A DNA stretch of 64,000 nt from Flavimaribacter sediminis (lineage in GTDB: Bacteria > Pseudomonadota > Alphaproteobacteria > Rhizobiales > Rhizobiaceae). The notes under the pieces were generated by a model. That model did no database searches. It had not been told where the DNA came from and saw only the letters and a list, made by a program, of their open reading frames with translations. The position numbers were made by a program, and so were the translations under genes. The stretch is from the NCBI RefSeq assembly GCF_019492055.1, contig NZ_JAICBX010000003.1, positions 310,001-374,000 on the forward strand, written 5' to 3'. This document shows, piece by piece, positions 49,724-58,610 of this stretch. Every line of letters begins with the position of its first letter. The stretch's first letter is position 1.

Positions 49724-50430
49724 GAGACCGCTGTCTCACGCTCGCCAGGCGCCCGTCGCCGGATCTGACCTTCCGGCTGCGTGAACGTCGCGAGACTCGC
49801 GCGTTTCATGTCCGCCTGGGGCTGAGCGTCGCGGTCATCACCGCCGCCTTCATCGCATTCGACCAGACGATGTTCGCAAGCGATCACGCACTTCCCTTCA
49901 CCACTTCGGCATGGCGCGCAGAACCGCCGGCCAACCACGAGAAACAGGACAAAGAGGTTTCTAATATGCTGCGTAATCCTCCCCACGCAGGTCAGGGCGA
50001 TCTGTTTACAAAGGCGGTCTTCGAAAGCCGCGAACGAACGGCGGTTCTCGATATCGACCGGTTCCGGCTGCGCATCAAGAGCGCCATGTCGGCGGCTATC
50101 ACCGACCGCAATCTGGACAGGCACGCGATCGCTTCCGAAATGGCGCGGACGTTGAACGCGCCCGCCCTGTCGAAGGCGATGCTCGACGCCTACACGTCGC
50201 CGGCCAAGGACCAGGACATCACGCTGGTGCGCTTCAAGGCGCTCGTACGCGCCATCGACGCGCCGGAGCTCTGGGACGTCGCCGTTTCAGAAGACGGCCT
50301 GCTGGTGCTGCGCGGCGATGAAGCGCGCCTCGCCGAGATCGCACGGCTGCAACAGGAACAGCGCGCCATCGGCAATCGCCTGAAGAAGCTGCGCTCGACG
50401 CCCGTGCACATAGCAAGGCAGGAGCCCTGA
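49720..50430 (+). CDS. Phage early protein, possibly two products from one frame
   Basis: 236 residues. The first 80 hold a TM segment (LSVAVITAAFIAFDQTMFA). An internal in-frame ATG at 49966 follows a GAGGTTTCTAAT ribosome site and would give a 154-residue soluble protein starting LRNPPHAGQGDLFTKAVFES. That part includes AITDRNLDRHAIASEMARTL and LWDVAVSEDGLLVL and ends in a coiled coil. The soluble part alone resembles a gene usually found before MuA in these phages. Confidence 0.6.
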   Translation: MRDRCLTLARRPSPDLTFRLRERRETRAFHVRLGLSVAVITAAFIAFDQTMFASDHALPFTTSAWRAEPPANHEKQDKEVSNMLRNPPHAGQGDLFTKAVFESRERTAVLDIDRFRLRIKSAMSAAITDRNLDRHAIASEMARTLNAPALSKAMLDAYTSPAKDQDITLVRFKALVRAIDAPELWDVAVSEDGLLVLRGDEARLAEIARLQQEQRAIGNRLKKLRSTPVHIARQEP

Positions 50431-50433
50431 ACC

Positions 50434-50667
50434 ATGGCGGAGCAGCCGAAATATCTGAAGCAGACGCGGGACATCTGCATGTCCTGTCCGCTTGCGGACT
50501 GTGACTACCTGCACCCGCGTTGCCTACTGCATCGGGCAAACAACCGGCGCCGCCAATTGCTCAGAAAGGGCCGACCTATACCGGACGATGTTCACGGCGC
50601 TGCGATGGAATGGTGGCGCAACCGGAAGATCGACGAAGACGCCCGCAGAAGCGAGGCGCGCGCATGA
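50434..50667 (+). CDS. Small Cys-rich phage protein
   Basis: 77 residues with C-x2-C-x4-C-x5-C (ICMSCPLADCDYLHPRCLL), a likely zinc finger, then a basic tail. Ends in an ATGA overlap with the transposase gene. Function unknown. Confidence 0.6.
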   Translation: MAEQPKYLKQTRDICMSCPLADCDYLHPRCLLHRANNRRRQLLRKGRPIPDDVHGAAMEWWRNRKIDEDARRSEARA

Positions 50668-52610
50668 AGGAGTGGCTGTCACCGCGCGAGATCGCTGCAC
50701 TTGCCCAGGGCGACCTGCCGGGCACCGAGCGCAACGTCAACGCCGTCGCCCGACGCGAAGGATGGCGCCGTCTCCCTGGCAAGGCGCGCAAGGCGGAAAC
50801 GCGTGGCGGCGGCTGGGAGTATCATGTCTCCCTTCTGCCGGGAACGATGCAGGCGCGGCTGATGGCCGCTCACGCATCCCCGGCCAATGGCAACACAGAC
50901 CTTGTCAACGAGGCGCGGAGCGCCCTTTGGGCGCGCTTCGAGAGCCTTTCGAGCGAACACAAGGAGACGGCCCGGACGCGACTGGCGATCGTCGACTGCT
51001 ACGAGACGCTGCGCAAGAGCGGGCTCGGCAAGACAGCGGCCGTCCGGCTTGCGGCCCGGCGAAACGACATCGCGATCGGGACGCTGCAAAGCTGGCTCGG
51101 AAAGATCGCCGATATCGACCGCGCCGACCGGCTGGCGGCGCTCGCTCCCGGCTACAAGGGCGCAGCCGAGCGGGCCGACTGCGACGAACGCGCCTGGGCG
51201 GCGCTGAAGTCCGATTATCTTCGCCCCGAGCGGCCGAGCTTTTCGGCCTGCTATCGCCGGATGAGACAAGCGGCGGCGAAACACGGCTGGTCACCTGTTC
51301 CTTCCGAGCGCGCCATGCGGCGGCATCTCGAGGCCGACGTGCCCAAGGCGACGATCGTGCTCGCCCGCAACGGCCGCGACAAGGCGAAGACGCTCTATCC
51401 GGCGCAGCGGCGCACCCGTGGACATCTCCACGCGATGCAGGCCGTCAATATCGACGGACACAAGCTCGACCTGTTCGTCCGCGTGCCCGGCCGCGAGCTG
51501 CCGACCCGCGTCTACCTGATCGCCCTGCAGGATCTCTATTCCGGCAAGTTCGTCGCCTGGCGGCTGTCGGAAAGCGAGAACAAGGAAACGACGCGCCTGG
51601 TCATCGGCGACATGGTGGAGCGCTACGGGATTCCGGACCAGATGTATCTCGACAACGGCCGCGCCTTCGCATCGAAGTGGATCACCGGCGGCGTCGCCAA
51701 CCGGTACCGGTTCAAGGTGCGGGACGAGGAGCCGCAGGGGCTGCTGACAACGCTCGGCGTCGAGGTTCACTGGACGACGCCCTATTCCGGCCAGTCGAAG
51801 CCGATCGAGCGCGCCTTCCGGGACTTCGCGGACGATATCTGCAAGCATCCGCTTTGCGCCGGCTGCTACACGGGCAACACGCCCGACGCCAAGCCAGAGA
51901 ACTACGGCGACAAGGCGATCGAACTCAAGACGCTCTCCGCCCATATCGACGCCTGCATCGCCGAACACAATGCGCGTCCGGGCCGGCGCGCGGCGCATCT
52001 GAAGCAGCGCAGCTTCGACCAGGCCTTCGCCGACAGTCTCGCCGATCCATCGACGATCGTGCGATGGCCGACGGCGGCGCAGCGTTCGCTTTGGCTGCTC
52101 GCCGCCGAGCGGATCCGCGCCTCGAAGGGCAATGGCGAGATCCGACTGCTCGATAACCGTTACTGGAGCGAAGCGCTGACGGCGCATGCGGGCCGTGAGG
52201 TCACCGTGCGCTTCGACCCGGACGATCTGACAAAGGACATCCATGTCTACGACAGTCAGGACCGGCTGATCTGCGCCGCCCGGCTGATCGGCGACGCCGA
52301 GTTCAACAATGCCGAGGCGGCGCGTTCGCACTCCGCCAAGCGCAACCGTTACCTCAGAACCAATCGAGAGCTGCAACGGCAACATGCGGAGCTTACGGCC
52401 GACGAGCTGGCGCGGCTCTATGCGCATGGCGAACCGGAGCGGCCGAAACCGCAACGAACAAAAGTCACGCGGATCGCAGTGGCCGGGGCAATGGCTGGCG
52501 GGGCGGCGGCGCCCGCGGCAAGCGCCGAGCCGGACCAATGGAATGACGAAGCAGAGGAGAGTTTTTCTCGCGGGCTGCGGCTGATCGCCAGCAACCGCGA
52601 GGACATGTGA
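50664..52610 (+). CDS. MuA-type DDE transposase
   Basis: 648 residues from the ATG at 50664. The N-terminal winged helix is WLSPREIAALAQGDLPGTER, NVNAVARREGW. The DDE core has Asp264 (VNIDGHKLDLFVR), Asp330 (MYLDNGRAFASKW) and Glu382 (SKPIERAFRDF). A C-terminal domain includes LRTNRELQRQHAELTADELA and a Pro/Ala-rich tail that should contact MuB. It catalyses strand transfer in integration and replication of the phage. Length matches MuA (663). Confidence 0.95.
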   Translation: MKEWLSPREIAALAQGDLPGTERNVNAVARREGWRRLPGKARKAETRGGGWEYHVSLLPGTMQARLMAAHASPANGNTDLVNEARSALWARFESLSSEHKETARTRLAIVDCYETLRKSGLGKTAAVRLAARRNDIAIGTLQSWLGKIADIDRADRLAALAPGYKGAAERADCDERAWAALKSDYLRPERPSFSACYRRMRQAAAKHGWSPVPSERAMRRHLEADVPKATIVLARNGRDKAKTLYPAQRRTRGHLHAMQAVNIDGHKLDLFVRVPGRELPTRVYLIALQDLYSGKFVAWRLSESENKETTRLVIGDMVERYGIPDQMYLDNGRAFASKWITGGVANRYRFKVRDEEPQGLLTTLGVEVHWTTPYSGQSKPIERAFRDFADDICKHPLCAGCYTGNTPDAKPENYGDKAIELKTLSAHIDACIAEHNARPGRRAAHLKQRSFDQAFADSLADPSTIVRWPTAAQRSLWLLAAERIRASKGNGEIRLLDNRYWSEALTAHAGREVTVRFDPDDLTKDIHVYDSQDRLICAARLIGDAEFNNAEAARSHSAKRNRYLRTNRELQRQHAELTADELARLYAHGEPERPKPQRTKVTRIAVAGAMAGGAAAPAASAEPDQWNDEAEESFSRGLRLIASNREDM

Positions 52611-52729
52611 TCCGCCGACTGGCGGTCGAGGCATCTGGCGTGCGGGCCAGGCGCAAAAAGAAACGGCGGATCGAATGACCCGCCGGAAAAGCAAGCCGCC
52701 TGAGCGGCCCAACACGACGAGGAGACTAC

Positions 52730-53752
52730 ATGACAACCGAGACAACCACAAGCTGGCCTCTTCCCGACACGGCCAGACCGTTCGACGCCGGGCCCGGTCG
52801 AACAGAAGCCGACCGCGAGACCTGGAAGGCGCACACCGCCAAGGTTCACGCGATCGCCATGCGCAACGGCTGGACCAAGGCCGAGACCGCGCGCCAGATC
52901 GGCTTGCCGAGCGCGACGTTCCACGGCTGGTACGACGGCAGCTACAAGGGCCGTTTCGACACCACGAACGAGAAGGTCGCCGCCTGGCTGGAAGCGCATG
53001 ACGAACGCGCCGCGCTGGCGGCCGCTATCCCCGCCTCGCCGCCCTTCATCAACACGGTCATCGCCGGAGAAATCGTCGACATGCTGGGCGTCGCCCAGAT
53101 GATGCCGGCTCTCGTGATGGCGACCGCCGGCGCCGGCATGGGTAAGACCACTGTGGCGCGCGCCTACTGCGAGATGAATCCTCACACCTACCTCGTGACG
53201 GTCAGCCCACATACGCGCACCGTCCATTCGATGCTGGTCGAGATCGCCGACGTGATTGGTGTCCGGCAGCACAATCCGGGCCGACTGGTCCGCTCGATCG
53301 GCGAGAAGCTGCGCCGGACCGGCAGCGGATCGCTGCTGATCGTGGACGAGGCGCAGAACCTGGCCGACGACGCCGTCAATCAGCTGCGTCATTTCGTGGA
53401 CGTCTACGATTGCGGTGTGGCGATCCTTGGCAACACCGAAACCTATTCCCGGTTCTCGAGCGGACTTGCCGGCGGCGTCAAATACGCCCAGCTGCGCCGC
53501 CGCTTTTTCAAGCGGATGCGCCGCGACATCCCGCGCAAGGACGATCTGGCCATGTTCATCAAGGCCTGGGGGATCACCGACGACGATCAGGTTCGATTCC
53601 TGACCGGCGTCGGCATGAAACCGGGCGCCTTGGGTCAGATCGACATGACCGTGAAGCTCGCAAAGATGGTGGCTCTCGGAAAGAACCGGGACATCGCACT
53701 GGCCGACCTGAAGGCCGCCTGGGAGAACCGCGACGTGGAGGGCCTGACATGA
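52730..53752 (+). CDS. MuB-type AAA+ ATPase (transposition target selection)
   Basis: 340 residues. The N-terminal HTH (about 30-75) reads NGWTKAETARQIGLPSATFH. The ATPase has Walker A TAGAGMGKTT with Lys139, Walker B LLIVDEAQN with Asp206-Glu207, and a sensor region VAILGNTETYSRF. The C-terminal four-helix part follows. It coats target DNA and stimulates MuA. A 120-bp gap from the transposase holds only a 23-codon GTGA-coupled frame. Confidence 0.93.
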   Translation: MTTETTTSWPLPDTARPFDAGPGRTEADRETWKAHTAKVHAIAMRNGWTKAETARQIGLPSATFHGWYDGSYKGRFDTTNEKVAAWLEAHDERAALAAAIPASPPFINTVIAGEIVDMLGVAQMMPALVMATAGAGMGKTTVARAYCEMNPHTYLVTVSPHTRTVHSMLVEIADVIGVRQHNPGRLVRSIGEKLRRTGSGSLLIVDEAQNLADDAVNQLRHFVDVYDCGVAILGNTETYSRFSSGLAGGVKYAQLRRRFFKRMRRDIPRKDDLAMFIKAWGITDDDQVRFLTGVGMKPGALGQIDMTVKLAKMVALGKNRDIALADLKAAWENRDVEGLT

Positions 53753-54000
53753 GCACGCCCCTTCTCGTTACCGAAATCACCCACTGCCGCCGCGAGCTGC
53801 TGGAAAACTTCAAGCCGGGCGAGCCCGCCGACGAGGCAGAACTGAAACGCCTCGCCGAAGTGCTTCGTCTGATTGCGGACATGGCGACACGCATAGACCG
53901 CGAGATCGCGCTCCACCGAGAACTGATGGACGAGACGCACGCCCGCAAGGTGGCGGCCGCCCTCGGCGCTCTCCACGAGCAACCGGAGACAATGCAATGA
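53749..54000 (+). CDS. Phage early protein (83 residues)
   Basis: Helical and acidic (DEAELKRLAEVLRLIADMAT), in ATGA overlaps with MuB and the next gene. No family recognised. Confidence 0.5.
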   Translation: MSTPLLVTEITHCRRELLENFKPGEPADEAELKRLAEVLRLIADMATRIDREIALHRELMDETHARKVAAALGALHEQPETMQ

Positions 54001-54290
54001 GAGACATCCAGACCCACAATGCGCATCCGAGCGAGCTGACCGACAGGATCAAGGCGTTCCGCGCCCGGTTCAAGGCGCACCGTCACGTCGGCTTCCAGGC
54101 AAATGCAGACGGCGTTGAAGTGCTTATTGGCGAACTTGACGACATCCTCGACCAGGCGAACGCGCTGGCAAGCGAGATCTCGGCCGCGGGCTGGAACCGG
54201 CTGGGTCATCCCGACCTTGACCCGAATTCCAACGTGGTGCCGCTTCGACGCGGCCCGACGCGGCTTCCCGGCGATGGAGACGCGGCATGA
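53997..54290 (+). CDS. Phage early protein (97 residues)
   Basis: Helical (VEVLIGELDDILDQANALAS), with a Pro/Arg-rich tail. Coupled by ATGA on both sides. No family recognised. Confidence 0.5.
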   Translation: MRDIQTHNAHPSELTDRIKAFRARFKAHRHVGFQANADGVEVLIGELDDILDQANALASEISAAGWNRLGHPDLDPNSNVVPLRRGPTRLPGDGDAA

Positions 54291-54898
54291 TGCGCATCGC
54301 AAACATCATCCATACGGTCGCGATCGCCACCGGCGCCGACATGCTCGACATCGTGTCGGACCGCCGTGGCCCGGCCTTCGCGCGACCGCGGCACATCGCG
54401 ATGTTCCTGACGAAAGAGTGCACGCCCTGCACCTATCGCGAGATCGGCGACGCCTTCAACAAGCTCGATCACTCGACTGTGCGATACGCGGTCGAGAAGA
54501 TCGCCTCCGAGATCAAGACCGACGCCGGGCTGAGAGAGCTGATAACCGCCCTGAAGGCATCGATCGAGTATCGCACAGCGCTGGCCGATCTCGACAAGGT
54601 CGACGTGCTCGGCGTTGCCCGCCAGATCGTGCTGCGCCCGCGACATGGAAGCATGGCTGCGTCGACGAACGAACTCGCCGCGCTTGCAGTCTTCGCCCTC
54701 GATCTCTGGGAGGTCGCCAGCTGCGCCGAGGCCATGGCGCAGTCCATTCGGACAATCGAACTTCCTGATCCCGACCCCGGCGCCGACAACACCGAGCTGC
54801 CGCGCCTGCGGCTGCTTGCCGACGCCATCCTCGACGAAATGAACCACATCGCCGGCGCGCCTTCCGAGCCGGTCCAACTCCAAGGAGAAGAAGCATGA
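54287..54898 (+). CDS. DnaA-C-domain-like phage protein
   Basis: 203 residues. Residues about 35-85 read RPRHIAMFLTKECTPCTYRE, IGDAFNKLDHSTVRYAVEKI, which matches the DnaA domain IV helix-turn-helix, including DHSTV for box recognition. No AAA+ domain is present. It could bind DnaA-box-like sites to recruit or block host replication. ATGA-coupled on both sides. Confidence 0.75.
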   Translation: MMRIANIIHTVAIATGADMLDIVSDRRGPAFARPRHIAMFLTKECTPCTYREIGDAFNKLDHSTVRYAVEKIASEIKTDAGLRELITALKASIEYRTALADLDKVDVLGVARQIVLRPRHGSMAASTNELAALAVFALDLWEVASCAEAMAQSIRTIELPDPDPGADNTELPRLRLLADAILDEMNHIAGAPSEPVQLQGEEA

Positions 54899-55557
54899 CC
54901 GAAGCCGTCATCATCGAAGAACGCGAAGCCGAAGGCATCGTTGTGGTCAACGGCAAAAACTACATGGCCGACGCCAAGGGCGCGCTCGTGCCGCTCGAGA
55001 CCATCAAGGCCAGCGACAAGCTGGAAGACGAACAGGTGCGCAAGATCCTTGCGTTCGCCCGCGATCTCTCGGCGCAGATCGCGCGGTTCCGCGGCCACAC
55101 CATGACCGATCTGGGCGAGCTCGACGCGCTGCTCGGCCAGGAATACGGCGTGAAGAAGGGCGGGCGAAAGGGCAACCGCACCTACCAGACCTTCGACGGT
55201 CTGATGAAGGTGGCGGTCCAGGTCTCCGACTTCATCGATTTCGGGCCGCAGCTGCAGGTCGCCAAGACGCTGATCGACGAGTGTCTGAACGAGTGGTCGG
55301 AAGACAGCCGGCCGGAGATCCGCGCGATCGTGACCCGCGCCTTCAACACCGACAAGGAAGGCCAGATCAACCGCTCGGAGATTTTCATGCTGATGCGGCT
55401 CGACATTGAGGACGAGCGCTGGAAGCGCGCCGTCGACGCTATCCGCGACGCCATGCGGGTGACCGGATCCAAGGAGTATGTCCGCTTCTACGAGCGCAAG
55501 GCGGTGACGGACGGCTGGACGGCCGTGACGATCGACCTCGCGAAGGCAGGCGCGTGA
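54895..55557 (+). CDS. DUF3164 phage protein
   Basis: 220 residues. Typical strings: VVNGKNYMADAKGALVPLET, RFRGHTMTDLGELDALLGQE, YGVKKGGRKGNRTYQTFDGL, IRAIVTRAFNTDKEGQINRS. DUF3164 is a standing member of Mu-like early regions; its role is not known. Confidence 0.88.
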   Translation: MTEAVIIEEREAEGIVVVNGKNYMADAKGALVPLETIKASDKLEDEQVRKILAFARDLSAQIARFRGHTMTDLGELDALLGQEYGVKKGGRKGNRTYQTFDGLMKVAVQVSDFIDFGPQLQVAKTLIDECLNEWSEDSRPEIRAIVTRAFNTDKEGQINRSEIFMLMRLDIEDERWKRAVDAIRDAMRVTGSKEYVRFYERKAVTDGWTAVTIDLAKAGA

Positions 55558-56033
55558 TGGCGACCGAACGCAAATGCCGCGAGTGCGGTATCGGAAAGAT
55601 CGAGCCCGGCACAGAGATCGACGGTGAGCGGCTGTGGTGGGTCGAGAATGATCTATGCACACGCTGCCACGACTATCTGCAGGAGCGACTGGAGAAGGAC
55701 GCCAGCCGGTACCGCCACCTTCGTAATCGACAGACGCGCGCCACCGATATCGCGGCGGGCGGCGTTTTTGCCGGCCTCATTCCGGATAACAAGGTGCTTG
55801 GCGGTGAGGATCTCGACCGGGCGATCGACGCTGAGATCGGCCAGGACATCCCGCAAGTAGAGCCACTGGAAAGGCGACTGGCGAAATGTCTCGCCGACTG
55901 CGTCGACAATCCGCTTCTGCGCCTGAACGGCTCGGTCGGCATGGAACCGGAAGGCATCGACGTCCTGTTCGGCCACTTCCAGCCGGAGCTATCGGAACGG
56001 GCGGCTGCTCTGCTCGAAGAGGCAGGTGTGTGA
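55557..56033 (+). CDS. Zinc-finger-like phage protein
   Basis: 158 residues from the ATG at 55557 (a GTG three bases earlier overlaps the previous stop). The N-terminal CRECGIGKIEPG and CTRCHDYLQERL pairs fit a zinc ribbon. The rest is helical. Function unknown. Confidence 0.55.
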   Translation: MATERKCRECGIGKIEPGTEIDGERLWWVENDLCTRCHDYLQERLEKDASRYRHLRNRQTRATDIAAGGVFAGLIPDNKVLGGEDLDRAIDAEIGQDIPQVEPLERRLAKCLADCVDNPLLRLNGSVGMEPEGIDVLFGHFQPELSERAAALLEEAGV

Positions 56034-56413
56034 TGAAGAACAGGCTTTCCGACCTGAACAACCACCTGTTCGCCCAGCTGGAGCGCCTGTCGGAAGAAGG
56101 CCTCACATCCGAACAGATCGACCAGGAAGTCGAACGCGCCAAGGCTATCGTCGGCGTATCCGACCAAATCATCGGAACGGCGTCCCTGCAATTCAAGGCG
56201 GCGGAACTCGTCGCCAGGCACGGACGCGGCGTCTCCGACATGATCCCCGAGAGCGTGGCTGGACGCCGCGTAATCGAGCACAGGAAAACCGAGGAGACGA
56301 AGACCGCCGAGGAAACCGAACAGGCGGAAGCAGACGCCCGTCGCCACGAGCGCGAAAAGAGAGAGGAACGGGAAGAGCGCCTCCGTCAGGAACGGGAAGG
56401 AGCGGACGGATGA
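56033..56413 (+). CDS. Charged coiled-coil phage protein
   Basis: 126 residues from the ATG at 56033 (TGATG overlap). The N-terminal half has LTSEQIDQEVERAKAIVGVS and DQIIGTASLQFKAAELVAR. The last 45 residues are almost all Glu, Lys and Arg (EREKREEREERLRQEREG), a long helix. No family recognised. Confidence 0.55.
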   Translation: MKNRLSDLNNHLFAQLERLSEEGLTSEQIDQEVERAKAIVGVSDQIIGTASLQFKAAELVARHGRGVSDMIPESVAGRRVIEHRKTEETKTAEETEQAEADARRHEREKREEREERLRQEREGADG

Positions 56414-57048
56414 AGGGCGCTCACATTCGCTATTCCGAAGAGGAACTAAGGTTCATCAAGGCCAAGTCAAAGCTTCCCCGCCGCAAGGCGCACGCGGCCT
56501 TCTGCAAACGTTTCGGCCGGACTGACGTGACCTTCGAAAACTACCACGCGCTTTGCAAGCGCAAGGGATGGAAGACCGGTCGCACCGGATGCTTCGAGAA
56601 GGGGCACGTTCCCGCCAACGCAGGAAAGAAGATGCCCTTCAACGCCAACAGCGCGCGGACTCAATTCAAGAAGGGCAACCGGACCGGTGTTGCGCTCGAT
56701 AACTGGAAGCCGATCGGATCGGAGCGGCTGACGGACTACGGCTACCTCGAGCGCAAGATCCATGACGGCATGCCGCTTCAGTCACGCTGGCGCGCCATCC
56801 ACCTGATCAACTGGGAGGAACGGCATGGACCCGTTCCCGAAGGGCACTGCCTGAAATGCCTGGACGGCGACAAGACGAATGTCGACGCGGACAATTGGGA
56901 ATGTATTCCGCGCGCCATGATGCCGCGCCTCGCTGGCCGGTGGACGCAAGGGTATGACGACGCGCCCGACGAGCTGAAGCCCGTCATCATGGCGACGGCG
57001 AAGCTGGAGCACGTTTCACGACAGAAGGCAAAGGAGAGCTGGGCATGA
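56410..57048 (+). CDS. HNH endonuclease-like phage protein
   Basis: 212 residues. The N-terminal part reads YSEEELRFIKAKSKLPRRKA, a DNA-binding helix pair. The middle has basic turns (FKKGNRTGVALDNWKPIGSE). The HNH core is HLINWEERHGPVPEGHCLKC with LDGDKTNVDADNWECI. It resembles HNH proteins that sit before gemA in Mu-like phages. Mobile or phage-packaging function possible. Confidence 0.75.
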   Translation: MKGAHIRYSEEELRFIKAKSKLPRRKAHAAFCKRFGRTDVTFENYHALCKRKGWKTGRTGCFEKGHVPANAGKKMPFNANSARTQFKKGNRTGVALDNWKPIGSERLTDYGYLERKIHDGMPLQSRWRAIHLINWEERHGPVPEGHCLKCLDGDKTNVDADNWECIPRAMMPRLAGRWTQGYDDAPDELKPVIMATAKLEHVSRQKAKESWA

Positions 57049-57665
57049 CCGCGCTCGCCAAGATCCATGTCGCCAAGAAGCAGCTCGGCCTCGACGACGA
57101 CTCTTACCGGGACGTGCTCGAGAGGACCGTCGGGCATCGCACGGCCAAGGGCCTCACCGAGGCGCAATGCGGCAAGGTGCTGGAAGAGATGAACCGGCTC
57201 GGCTTCAAATCTTCCTCCGGAGCCCTCCGAAAGGCGCTCGAGGGCCGCTTCGCGAAGAAGCTGCAGGCGCTATGGATCGCCGGCTGGAACCTCGGGATCG
57301 TGCGCAACCGCGACGATCACGCGCTGCTCGCCTTCGTGAAGCGCCAGACCGGCCTCGACCACACGCGATTCCTGCATCATCCCGAAGACGCGGCCAAGGC
57401 GATCGAGGCGCTGAAGGCCTGGCTCGCGCGCGACGGCGGCGTGGACTGGGGCAAATGGAAAGACTGGGAGCCGGACAACGGCTGCCGAATCGCAATGGCG
57501 CAATGTCTGCGTCTGGATTCCGAGAACGGCGCGAGAGACTTCTGGCCCACGGTCTGCAAGGCAGGCGGAATTTCCGCTCCCAATCAGTTCAAGTCGGAGC
57601 GCGACTGGCAAGCGGCGATGAACGAACTCGGCCGACGCATCCGCGCCGCGGAGAAGGCGGCGTGA
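57045..57665 (+). CDS. gemA: GemA/gp16-like phage regulatory protein
   Basis: 206 residues. The family start LAKIHVAKKQLGLDDDSYRD, VLERTVGHRTAKGLTEAQCG, KVLEEMNRLGF is clear, then KKLQALWIAGWNLGIVRNRD and LLAFVKRQTGLDHTRFLHHP. In Mu, GemA alters host gene expression and DNA supercoiling. ATGA-coupled to the HNH gene. Confidence 0.88.
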   Translation: MTALAKIHVAKKQLGLDDDSYRDVLERTVGHRTAKGLTEAQCGKVLEEMNRLGFKSSSGALRKALEGRFAKKLQALWIAGWNLGIVRNRDDHALLAFVKRQTGLDHTRFLHHPEDAAKAIEALKAWLARDGGVDWGKWKDWEPDNGCRIAMAQCLRLDSENGARDFWPTVCKAGGISAPNQFKSERDWQAAMNELGRRIRAAEKAA

Positions 57666-57668
57666 ACG

Positions 57669-57881
57669 ATGGCGCAGCTCCAGTCATTCCCGCCCGGCAT
57701 GACGTATCCCGAAAGGGACAGCGATCCGCTGCGCAAGCTGTCGATCGAACGGGAGCGCCTGGCAAGGCAGATCGAGATCCTCAAACCCCGATCGCGCCGT
57801 CGCATAGAACTGGAACAGCGCGCAAAGGAACTCGCCCTTCAGCAGCTGCGCCTGGAACTCCGGACGGAGACGAAACCGTGA
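57669..57881 (+). CDS. Small phage protein (70 residues)
   Basis: Basic amphipathic helix (LSIERERLARQIEILKPRSR, RRIELEQRAKELALQQLRLE). Ends in a GTGA overlap with the next gene. Unknown function. Confidence 0.5.
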   Translation: MAQLQSFPPGMTYPERDSDPLRKLSIERERLARQIEILKPRSRRRIELEQRAKELALQQLRLELRTETKP

Positions 57882-58132
57882 GTTCAGTCCACGTCACCGA
57901 TCATGCCGTGCTGCGCTATCTGGAGCGCGTCTGCGGGCTCGACATCGAAGCGCTGCGCGCGTCGATCGCCGCCGGCTGCGAGCGCGGCGCCGCGGCTGGA
58001 GCGCCGGTGGTCCGGTTTTCCGGCGCCCGGTTTCTTCTGCGTGGCGAGCGAGTCGTCACCGCGATCGACGACGAGCATTTCTGCGACCACGCCACGATGA
58101 CCGACCTCATCCGCCGTCCGGAGCGCCGATGA
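57878..58132 (+). CDS. Small phage protein starting at GTG
   Basis: 84 residues. The GTG overlaps the upstream TGA. SSVHVTDHAVLRYLERVCGL then GGA-like turns and FLLRGERVVTAIDDEHF. The segment DHAVLRYLER...ERVVTAI resembles the BrnT/RelE-like or DUF4258 layout (small nuclease-type folds), but this is weak. Confidence 0.5.
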   Translation: MSSVHVTDHAVLRYLERVCGLDIEALRASIAAGCERGAAAGAPVVRFSGARFLLRGERVVTAIDDEHFCDHATMTDLIRRPERR

Positions 58133-58575
58133 ACGACGCTCCCCGTCATGGCTGGCTTCCCGCCCTGCTCGCCGAGATCGCGCAAGTCGCCGGTCTCGAG
58201 GCGGCGCTGAAGCTTGCCGAGACGCGCGGCGGAACCGAGATCTACGTTCCGGCCGAGGCGCCGGCCGGCCACTGGCTTGCGGATACGGTCGGCGCACAGG
58301 CGGCGAAAGCGATCTGCAGTCATTTCACCGGAGCGGGACCAGGCTGCCGGCTGGAGCTGCCGACCGGACCGGCCGGCACCATGGCGCAGATCCGCCGCAA
58401 GGTGGACAGAATGATCGCCGAGGGAAAATCCGAACGCGAGATTGCACTCGCCTGCGGCTATACCCAGCGCGGCGTGCGCATGCGCCGGGCGAAGGCACGA
58501 GCAGCGTTGACCCAAGGAGATCTGTTTTCCGGAATCCCGGAACGTCTTCCGGGGCGAACCAAATCCCGAAATTAG
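58129..58575 (+). CDS. mor: Mor-type middle/late transcription activator
   Basis: 148 residues. The Mor dimer domain (LAEIAQVAGLEAALKLAETR, GGTEIYVP) is followed by an HTH (MIAEGKSEREIALACGYTQR, GVRMRRAKAR). In Mu, Mor switches on the middle promoter of the C gene. It ends just before the lysis cassette, where the phage middle or late promoter should lie. Confidence 0.88.
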   Translation: MNDAPRHGWLPALLAEIAQVAGLEAALKLAETRGGTEIYVPAEAPAGHWLADTVGAQAAKAICSHFTGAGPGCRLELPTGPAGTMAQIRRKVDRMIAEGKSEREIALACGYTQRGVRMRRAKARAALTQGDLFSGIPERLPGRTKSRN

Positions 58576-58610
58576 AGAAAGCTTCCGGAAGTTAGACCGG
58601 GAGCCGCCTC

